Source of the DNA: an uncultured Bacteroidales bacterium
Lineage (GTDB): Bacteria; Bacteroidota; Bacteroidia; Bacteroidales; P3
Direction: 5' to 3'
Length of the DNA stretch: 5,051 bases
Assembly (NCBI GenBank): GCA_947177845.1
Contig: CAMWVZ010000085.1
Span: 1 to 5,051, forward strand
Both the position numbers and the translations under genes were made by a program. This document shows positions 1 through 5,051 of this stretch, in pieces. Each line of letters begins with the position of its first letter. Positions within the stretch are counted from its first letter, which is position 1. The notes under the pieces were generated by a model. It saw only the letters and a list, made by a program, of their open reading frames with translations, was not told the origin of the DNA and made no database searches.

Positions 1-526
1 GATAAGGAACCTTTCGGTGATTGTGGCGGTGGCGCGGAACGGCGCTATCGGCAAGGGGGGGGATTTGCTTTGGCATATTTCCGAAGACCTCAAGCATTTC
101 AAGGCGGTGACGGGTGGCCATACGGTGCTTATGGGACGCACCACCTATCTTTCCTTTCCCCGTCGACCCTTGCTAGACCGTTTCCATATCGTATTGTCTA
201 CCACGGCTTCCGTGGAGGATTTGCAGGTGCCGGAAGAGCGCCGTGGCGATGTGGTCTGCGTGCGGGATGTGGAAGAGGCTTTGCGGAAGTTGCCCGCCGA
301 AGAGGAAGCTTTCGTGATAGGAGGGGGTAGGGTCTACGAGCAGTTCCTTCCCTTTTGTTCCAAGGCCTATATCACCGAGGTGGATGCCGATTTCGAGGCC
401 GATACGTTCTTTCCCGCCCTCAAGCCCGACGAATGGCAGGTGCAGGAATGTGGCGAATGGCAGACCGATTCTCGCACGGGGTTAAAGTTCAGATATTTGA
501 CTTATAAAAGATTGTGTAGCCAATGA
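1..526 (+). CDS. folA: Dihydrofolate reductase, 5' end at or beyond window edge
   Basis: It reduces 7,8-dihydrofolate to tetrahydrofolate with NADPH in the cytosol, feeding thymidylate, purine and methionine synthesis; it is the trimethoprim target. Numbering from the GTG at 17, the visible DHFR hallmarks are: strand A IVAVARNGAIG (2-12); the M20-loop region KGGDLLW (13-19); SEDLKHFK (22-29), where D24 matches E. coli catalytic Asp27; VLMGRTTY (37-44); RPLLDR (50-55), with R55 matching the folate-binding Arg57; IGGGRVYEQFLP (101-112), the NADPH-binding glycine loop, nearly identical to E. coli; and YITEVDADFEADTFFP (118-133). The frame stays open to the left edge, reading IRNLS before that GTG. 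LSVIVAVA aligns with ISLIAALA at the E. coli N terminus, so the true start is probably upstream; base 1 (G) could be the end of an ATG lying just outside. An AAGGAA at 4-9 makes GTG-17 a weaker alternative. The gene overlaps manA by 4 bases. thyA is a frequent upstream neighbour in relatives but lies outside this window. Confidence 0.95.
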   Translation, partial: IRNLSVIVAVARNGAIGKGGDLLWHISEDLKHFKAVTGGHTVLMGRTTYLSFPRRPLLDRFHIVLSTTASVEDLQVPEERRGDVVCVRDVEEALRKLPAEEEAFVIGGGRVYEQFLPFCSKAYITEVDADFEADTFFPALKPDEWQVQECGEWQTDSRTGLKFRYLTYKRLCSQ

Positions 527-1542
527 AAGCAGACGACCAAGAGAGGAGCCTCTATCCCTTGAAATTCTTTCCTATCTTCAAGGAAAAGGTGTGGGGAGGA
601 GAGAACATACGGAAAGTGTTGGGCCTCAACTACGGCGATTTGCCGAACTGCGGCGAAGCTTGGGTGCTGTCGGGCATGGACGGGGATGAATCGGTGGTGG
701 CCAACGGTTTTTTGGAAGGCAATACGCTCGTCGATTTGGTCGAAGTGTATATGGGCGATTTGGTAGGCGAGGAAATCTACCAAAAATACGGCTTGCAGTT
801 TCCCTTGCTTTTCAAGTGGATTGACGCTGCGCAAGACCTTTCCGTGCAGGTTCATCCCGATGACGATCTCGCCCGCGAGCGCGAGGAAAGCCTCGGAAAG
901 AACGAGATGTGGTTCATCCGCCGGGCCGAACCCGAGGCAAAGCTTGTGTGTGGCTTCAAAGATGGGGTCAATCAGATGCGCTATCTCAAGGCTTTGCAGG
1001 AAAATAAAATCGAAAGCGTCTTGAAGACCGCTCCCGTACATGCCGGCGATGTGTTCTATATTCCCGCAGGCACCGTGCATTCTATCGGCAAAGGCATCCT
1101 TTTGGCCGAAATCCAGCAATCGAGCGACATCACCTACCGCCTCTACGATTGGAACCGCCCCGGCATGGACGGCAAACCCCGCGAGCTTCATCTTGAACAA
1201 GCCCTCAAAGCCCTCCGTTTCAGCGAAAAGGAATATCCCAACGGAGCCCCCGGCCGCTCCGACTATCACGCCCATGCCAACACAACCACCCCTTTGGTCG
1301 ACACGCCCTACTTTCAGACCAACTACCTTCCCCTGATGCAAGGCATAGAAAAGGATTTCACGGGCCTCGACTCTTTTGTGGTGTATATGTGCGCCAAAGG
1401 TGCGGCGGTAATCAAGGCCGACGGCAAGGCGGTGGAAATCAAGCAAGGCGAATTGGTGTTGATACCCGCCATGTGCGAAATCGTGGATATTTATCCCGAT
1501 ACGTTGGGTTGTGAATTATTGGAAACCTATATGGGAGAATAA
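523..1542 (+). CDS. manA: Class I mannose-6-phosphate isomerase (phosphomannose isomerase)
   Basis: This zinc-dependent cytosolic enzyme interconverts mannose-6-P and fructose-6-P, supplying GDP-mannose/GDP-fucose for surface glycans or channelling mannose into glycolysis. The 339 residues fit the short bacterial (Bacillus-type) class I form. Visible motifs in order are LYPLKFFPIFKEKVWGG (10-26), GEAWVLSG (44-51), SVQVHPDD (107-114), GKNEMWFI (125-132), PAGTVHSIG (181-189) and EIQQSSDITYRLYDWNR (196-212). By family knowledge Q109, H111, E128 and H186 are the zinc-site residues, and R206 is the conserved active-site arginine. The C-terminal third (about 260-339) is the second, non-catalytic cupin. 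The start is fixed by an in-frame TAG at 517-519, only two codons before the ATG, and no other usual start codon precedes the conserved block. No Shine-Dalgarno is evident; the ATGA overlap with the folA stop suggests translational coupling. All catalytic residues are present. Confidence 0.95.
   Translation: MKADDQERSLYPLKFFPIFKEKVWGGENIRKVLGLNYGDLPNCGEAWVLSGMDGDESVVANGFLEGNTLVDLVEVYMGDLVGEEIYQKYGLQFPLLFKWIDAAQDLSVQVHPDDDLAREREESLGKNEMWFIRRAEPEAKLVCGFKDGVNQMRYLKALQENKIESVLKTAPVHAGDVFYIPAGTVHSIGKGILLAEIQQSSDITYRLYDWNRPGMDGKPRELHLEQALKALRFSEKEYPNGAPGRSDYHAHANTTTPLVDTPYFQTNYLPLMQGIEKDFTGLDSFVVYMCAKGAAVIKADGKAVEIKQGELVLIPAMCEIVDIYPDTLGCELLETYMGE
1533..1537 (+). promoter_or_regulatory. Possible Shine-Dalgarno for the antiporter
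   Basis: GGGAG inside the last codons of manA sits 8 bases before the ATG at 1546. It is the clearest SD-like match before any start in the window. Bacteroidota generally depend little on SD pairing, so its use is uncertain; the start itself is already bounded by the in-frame manA stop codon. Confidence 0.35.
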
Positions 1543-1545
1543 GAT

Positions 1546-2922
1546 ATGAACGTAGACCTGACTTTGGTTTTTTTGGGGCTCATCGTGTTTTCCGCACACG
1601 TCTTCGCCTCGCTCTACAACCGCAAGAAGATACCCGATGTATTGTTGCTCATCATCATAGGCTTGATACTCGGCCCTCTTTTCGGTTGGGTCTCGCCCTC
1701 CAGTCTGGGTATGAGCGGCCCCGTTTTCGTGGCCGTAACGTTGGTGGTTATCTTGTTTGAGGGTGGCACAAGTCTTTCGTTCAATGTGTTGCAATCGGCA
1801 TGGAAAAGCACCATGAACCTCACGGTCAGTTGCTTTTTCCTATCCATGGGGCTCGTTGCGTTGGTAAGCTGGCTTTTCGGTCTCGCACCGCTGAGCGCCC
1901 TTACCTTGGGTTCCATTCTGGGCGGTACCTCCTCGGCCGTGGTCATTCCCCTGATGCGGATGCTGGACGTGAGCGAGGAATCGCGCACGGTGCTGGTGTT
2001 GGAATCGGCGGCCACCGACGTATTGTGTATCGTGTTCACGTTGGCTTTCATGGATGCCATGAAGATAGGGCATCTGCAAGTGGGCAACGTGGTGGGCAAC
2101 ATTCTTTCCTCCTTTATTTTAGCAGGGCTCTTGGGCTTTGCGGGCGCGCTGGTGTGGTCGCGTATCATCACCTCTATCCGCAAATTGCAGAACTCCATTT
2201 TCACCACCCCCGCCTTTGTGTTCGTTATCTATGGCGTCACCAATTTCTTGGGTTGGAGCGGCGCGATTGCCGCCATGGTTTTCGGTATCACGATGGCCAA
2301 TATAGACACGATTAAAAACCGTGTGCTGCTCAGGATTATGGGCGGACAGGGACATAAACTCAACAAAACCGAAATGGTGTTTTTCGGCGAGTTGGTGTTC
2401 CTGCTCAAAACCCTCTTTTTCGTCTATATCGGCATTTCGATAGAATTCAGTGATTGGAAGACGCTTTTGGTGGGGCTTATCATCACTTTCGTGCTGTTTT
2501 TCGGCCGTATCCTCGTGGCGCGTTTCTTCTCGCCCAAAACGGCGACACCTTTCGATAAAACGGTCATCGCGATGATGATACCCAAGGGGTTGGCCGCCGC
2601 CGTCTTGGCCTCCATGCCTTTGGAACTGGGGCTTGCGGGCGGTGAGTTCATCAAGAACGTCACCTACGCCACCATTCTCTTTTCCATTATGTGGGTGTCG
2701 CTGATGATACTTTTAGTGGATAAATCGCGCACGGTGCGCCATATTTTCGGCAAGTTGTTAGGCGGTGGCGATTCGGAGAACAGCAATATCTTCGTGAACG
2801 ATGTGGAGCGCAACGCTTCCGAAGAAGATGACGGAATGGACGACCGCACGCCCTTCTCGTTTATTTCGAAAATGGAAGCCCGTCTCGAGAAAATGAAGAA
2901 AAAGGAAGAGACGGAAAATTAG
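1546..2922 (+). CDS. Cation/proton antiporter, CPA superfamily (Na+/H+ exchanger fold)
   Basis: This inner-membrane secondary transporter is expected to exchange Na+ or K+ for H+ in pH and salt homeostasis. The 458 residues hold about 12-13 hydrophobic segments between residues 5 and 391, the first starting almost at the N terminus, with no signal peptide. Superfamily landmarks are PDVLLLIIIGLILGP (30-44), ILFEGGTSL (69-77), GGTSSAVVIPLM (126-137; the extended, unwound segment), LESAATDVLCIVF (152-164; the ion site, T157-D158) and MIPKGLAAAVLA (344-355; the conserved basic residue appears as K347). The layout resembles NhaP-like CPA1 proteins more than KefB/KefC. No RCK/TrkA or universal-stress domain follows; residues 392-458 form a charged cytoplasmic tail, acidic near 425-433 and then lysine/glutamate rich. 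ATG-1546 is the first codon but one after the manA stop, in the same frame, so the start is secure. Ion specificity cannot be read from sequence. Its TAG interlocks with the rseP stop. Confidence 0.88.
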   Translation: MNVDLTLVFLGLIVFSAHVFASLYNRKKIPDVLLLIIIGLILGPLFGWVSPSSLGMSGPVFVAVTLVVILFEGGTSLSFNVLQSAWKSTMNLTVSCFFLSMGLVALVSWLFGLAPLSALTLGSILGGTSSAVVIPLMRMLDVSEESRTVLVLESAATDVLCIVFTLAFMDAMKIGHLQVGNVVGNILSSFILAGLLGFAGALVWSRIITSIRKLQNSIFTTPAFVFVIYGVTNFLGWSGAIAAMVFGITMANIDTIKNRVLLRIMGGQGHKLNKTEMVFFGELVFLLKTLFFVYIGISIEFSDWKTLLVGLIITFVLFFGRILVARFFSPKTATPFDKTVIAMMIPKGLAAAVLASMPLELGLAGGEFIKNVTYATILFSIMWVSLMILLVDKSRTVRHIFGKLLGGGDSENSNIFVNDVERNASEEDDGMDDRTPFSFISKMEARLEKMKKKEETEN

Positions 2923-4232
2923 TGGAGCAGTCGCCCTATATCGTTAAAGATTACAAACACAAACAGGATGACAATCAAAATCATCCCCACCATCTGCGCC
3001 CCCTCGAGCACCTTGTCGCTCACCTTGCGGCGGGTTATCATCTCGTAGAGCGTGAACATCAGATGCCCGCCGTCGAGGCCGGGAATGGGAATGATATTCA
3101 TGAACGCCAGCACCAGCGAGAGCATCCCCGTGATATACCAAAAACGGAACCAGTTCCATACCGAACCGTAGACGGAGGCGATGCCGATAGGCCCTTGCAG
3201 GGTTTCCCGCGCTTTTTCCTGCCCGCTCATCACCTTTCCTATGCCGCGGATATTCGTCCACAGTAGGTTCAGCGCGTCGGTGGTGCCGTAGCGCAGGGCG
3301 CTTCCCATATTGTATTTTTCGTAGGTGTAGGGAAAATCGGTGTAGAAACCGAGAAGACCCAAGCTGTCTGTACAGGCTGCGAGCGCAAGGGTGTCGCCGT
3401 CGCGCACGATTTCCATACGGACACTGTCGTTCCGCCGTTTTGCCAGAAATTCCTTGAACTGTCCGAACGAAGGCGCCTCCTTTCCGTCCACGGCAAGAAT
3501 TCTGTCGCCCGCTTGCAAGCCGGCTCTTTCGGCCGCCGACTCCTCGGCCACATTCTTCACCACGGTGGGGTAGTTGGAGATGTCGAACAACGGAAAGCCC
3601 GAGGTGTCGGCGGCCAACTTCTTATAGGTGTCGCCTGGAATGTCGATCCACAGCGTCCTGTCCCCGCGCTCCACCTTCACCGCACCGCCCAGCAACACGC
3701 TTTGCGGCAATACATCCGAAAAACGTTGCGGTGCTTTCCCGTGGGTGCCGATGATTCGGTCGCCCGTCTTGAAGCCCAGCGCCCGCCCCGACGGATAGGC
3801 GTAGACCCCATAGCGGTTCACCTCCTGCGTAGGCAGATAACCGCCCTGTTTCTGCAAAAGCGCGGTAAAGATGATGATGCCCGCGACAAGGTTCATGAGC
3901 ACTCCGCCGATAATCACAAAGAAACGCTGCCATGCGGGTTTGCTGCGGAATTCCCAAGGCTGCGGCTCTTTCCTGAGACTCTCCCTGTCCAGCGACTCGT
4001 CCACCATGCCCGCAATCTTGCAGTAGCCGCCCAGCGGCACCCAGCCTATGCCGTATTCGGTTTCACCGATTTTAAAATGCAGGAGCTTGAATCCTCCGGC
4101 ATCGAAAAACAGATAGAATTTGTCCACGCGGATGCCGAACAGACGGGCGAAAAGAAAGTGTCCCAATTCGTGTACGAAAACCAAAAGAGAAAGCCCCAAC
4201 AGCAATTGTCCTATCATCACGAGCGCGTTCAT
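2919..4232 (-). CDS. rseP: RIP / site-2 family zinc metalloprotease RseP
   Basis: This intramembrane protease cleaves transmembrane segments of anti-sigma factors and remnant signal peptides. In 437 residues I see a first membrane helix (about 4-27) carrying the HELGH zinc motif (H21, E22, H25), followed by the GIGWVPLGGYCKIAGM block (61-76) and the Bacteroidales-style PQPWEFRSKPAWQR (90-103). A second membrane helix lies at about 104-125. Two PDZ domains come next: PDZ-N at about 140-200 with GFKTGDRI (153-160), and PDZ-C at about 222-285 with GLQAGDRI (238-245). NIIPIPGLDGGH (379-390) carries the third zinc ligand D387, and a last helix lies at about 411-431. Length and order match RseP/RasP/MmpA proteins. 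ATG-4232 is the first start after an in-frame stop (4245-4247, minus strand). It lies 17 bases downstream of dxr, probably co-transcribed. Which anti-sigma factor it cuts here is unknown. The stop overlaps the end of the convergent antiporter gene. Confidence 0.95.
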   Translation of the reverse strand: MNALVMIGQLLLGLSLLVFVHELGHFLFARLFGIRVDKFYLFFDAGGFKLLHFKIGETEYGIGWVPLGGYCKIAGMVDESLDRESLRKEPQPWEFRSKPAWQRFFVIIGGVLMNLVAGIIIFTALLQKQGGYLPTQEVNRYGVYAYPSGRALGFKTGDRIIGTHGKAPQRFSDVLPQSVLLGGAVKVERGDRTLWIDIPGDTYKKLAADTSGFPLFDISNYPTVVKNVAEESAAERAGLQAGDRILAVDGKEAPSFGQFKEFLAKRRNDSVRMEIVRDGDTLALAACTDSLGLLGFYTDFPYTYEKYNMGSALRYGTTDALNLLWTNIRGIGKVMSGQEKARETLQGPIGIASVYGSVWNWFRFWYITGMLSLVLAFMNIIPIPGLDGGHLMFTLYEMITRRKVSDKVLEGAQMVGMILIVILFVFVIFNDIGRLLH

Positions 4233-4249
4233 GGTCTGCTCAATTTAAG

Positions 4250-5051
4250 TTAAAAAGAAATGCCGGAAGCCACGGTTCTGCGGCAGAAATCCCTTGTGGC
4301 CGCATCGGTTTCTTCCAAGACTTCGAGTTGCACTTGTGCGGAAAACGCCACGGTTTCCATGGCCTTCTCTATCAAACGGCCTATTTGGAGAAACGAAATC
4401 TTTTCCGCTAAAAACGCTTCCACCGCTATTTCGTTGGCCGCGTTCATGATACACGGCATATTGCCGCCCTTTTCAATGGCGCGGTAGGCGAGGGCGAGAC
4501 AGGTGAAGGTGTCGGTGTCGGGCTTCTCGAAATGCAGGCATCCCAACTCGGCGAAATTGAGGCGCGGTGTGTTCAGCGCAGGGCGGAAGGGGTAGGAGAG
4601 GGCGTATTGAATGGGCAGTTTCATGTCGGGAACGCCCAACTGCGCCTTCACCGAACCGTCGGCGAAAGACACCATGGAATGGATGATGCTCTCGGGTTGT
4701 ATCACCACCTCTATATCTTCGGGCCTGACACCGAAGAGCCACTTCGCTTCAATCATTTCCAAGCCTTTGTTCATGAGGGTGGACGAGTCTATGGTGATTT
4801 TCCGCCCCATAGACCAAGTGGGGTGCTTCAAGGCTTGTCGGGGCGTGATGTTTTCCAACTCGGCGCGTGTCTTTCCGCGGAAAGGCCCTCCCGAACCGGT
4901 CAGAAAAATTCTCTCGACAGGATTGAATTGTTCTCCTGCAAGACATTGAAATATAGCGGAATGTTCGGAGTCTATGGGGATTACCGGCACCTTGTATTCC
5001 CGGGAGGCCTTGCACACCAGCTCGCCTCCCGCCACCAAGGTTTCCTTGTTG
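4250..5051 (-). CDS. dxr: 1-deoxy-D-xylulose 5-phosphate reductoisomerase, N terminus beyond window
   Basis: It converts DXP to 2-C-methyl-D-erythritol 4-phosphate with NADPH and a divalent metal, the first committed step of the MEP isoprenoid pathway; it is the fosmidomycin target. The visible 266 residues begin at NKETLVAGGELV, equivalent to about residue 124 of the E. coli enzyme (NKESLV, K125). About 123 residues, the NADPH-binding domain, therefore lie beyond the right edge. Also visible are IPIDSEHSAIFQ (metal ligands equivalent to E. coli D150 and E152), LTGSGGPFR, HPTWSMGRKITIDSSTLMNK followed by GLEMIEAKWLF (the glutamate after KGL matches ligand E231), ADGSVKAQLGVPDMKLPI, and MNAANEIAVEAFL in the C-terminal helical domain. 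The reading frame is intact to its TAA. A TTG at 5036-5038 is only an internal leucine codon, not a start. The downstream partner rseP follows after 17 bases; dxr beside rseP/rasP is also known in Bacillus. Confidence 0.97.
   Translation of the reverse strand, partial: NKETLVAGGELVCKASREYKVPVIPIDSEHSAIFQCLAGEQFNPVERIFLTGSGGPFRGKTRAELENITPRQALKHPTWSMGRKITIDSSTLMNKGLEMIEAKWLFGVRPEDIEVVIQPESIIHSMVSFADGSVKAQLGVPDMKLPIQYALSYPFRPALNTPRLNFAELGCLHFEKPDTDTFTCLALAYRAIEKGGNMPCIMNAANEIAVEAFLAEKISFLQIGRLIEKAMETVAFSAQVQLEVLEETDAATRDFCRRTVASGISF

Noticed and set aside
502..1446. Long open frame (314 codons) on the minus strand, antisense to manA
   Set aside because: It lies almost entirely inside manA, whose motifs are complete and unmistakable. 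Its translation is rich in His, Ala and Gly with no recognisable domain, as expected of a codon-bias shadow.
1540..1548. manA stop and antiporter start in the same frame (TAA GAT ATG), suggesting a possible read-through fusion
   Set aside because: An isomerase fused to an antiporter makes no functional sense, both proteins are complete, and the same frame occurs by chance one time in three. No recoding signal is visible.
1568..1578. T7 followed by G4 near the start of the antiporter gene
   Set aside because: These bases encode the Val-Phe-Leu-Gly of the first membrane helix. A short T-run like this is ordinary in membrane-protein genes and no hairpin precedes it.
2966..2986. Inverted repeat GGATGA / TCATCC with a 9-base loop near the 3' end of rseP
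   Set aside because: The stem is only six pairs, no T-run follows on either strand, and the bases encode the conserved hydrophobic last helix of RseP. I do not regard it as a terminator.
4233..4249. Possible promoter for rseP in the dxr-rseP gap
   Set aside because: The gap is only 17 bases, and I could not identify a Bacteroidota-type -33/-7 pair upstream of it within dxr. Co-transcription from dxr is simpler.
3513..4253. 246-codon open frame on the plus strand, antisense to rseP
   Set aside because: It is a shadow of rseP. The translation is His/Arg/Gln rich, lacks domain-like patterning and has no plausible start context.

Overview
The window looks like ordinary chromosomal housekeeping DNA from a member of the Bacteroidota, most likely of the order Bacteroidales. 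The case rests on protein style. The site-2 protease carries the PQPWEFRSKPAWQR block and the GIGWVPLGGYCKIAGM..DES block that I know from Bacteroidales RseP. The mannose-6-phosphate isomerase opens with LYPLKFFPIFKEKVWGG. Shine-Dalgarno sequences are mostly absent. Base composition is, by eye, slightly above 50% GC, which is on the high side for the order. I cannot name a genus.

Layout. Three genes run rightward: folA (dihydrofolate reductase, 5' end at or just beyond the left edge, ends 526), manA (class I mannose-6-phosphate isomerase, 523-1542) and a CPA-superfamily Na+(K+)/H+ antiporter (1546-2922). They are packed as one transcription unit: folA and manA share ATGA, and three bases separate manA from the antiporter. 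Two genes run leftward: dxr (DXP reductoisomerase, 5' part cut by the right edge, ends 4250) and rseP (RIP/site-2 zinc metalloprotease, 4232-2919), 17 bases apart and probably one operon. The two units converge with their stop codons interlocked at 2919-2922, so no intergenic space exists there. Over 99% of the window is coding, and no gene-free stretch exceeds 20 bases.

How the genes relate. folA supplies tetrahydrofolate. manA interconverts fructose-6-P and mannose-6-P for GDP-sugar and glycan synthesis. The antiporter handles ion and pH homeostasis. dxr makes the committed MEP-pathway intermediate for isoprenoids, including undecaprenyl carriers. RseP performs intramembrane cleavage, typically of anti-sigma factors or signal-peptide remnants. 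dxr next to rseP is a known neighbourhood in several phyla. The folA-manA-antiporter trio shares no evident pathway.

I searched both strands for RNA genes, repeats, mobile elements, CRISPR arrays and terminators and found none I can support. I see no convincing new biological system. The points worth a second look are the interlocked convergent stops, the Thr-Asp ion-site pair of the antiporter, and an eight-G tract inside folA.
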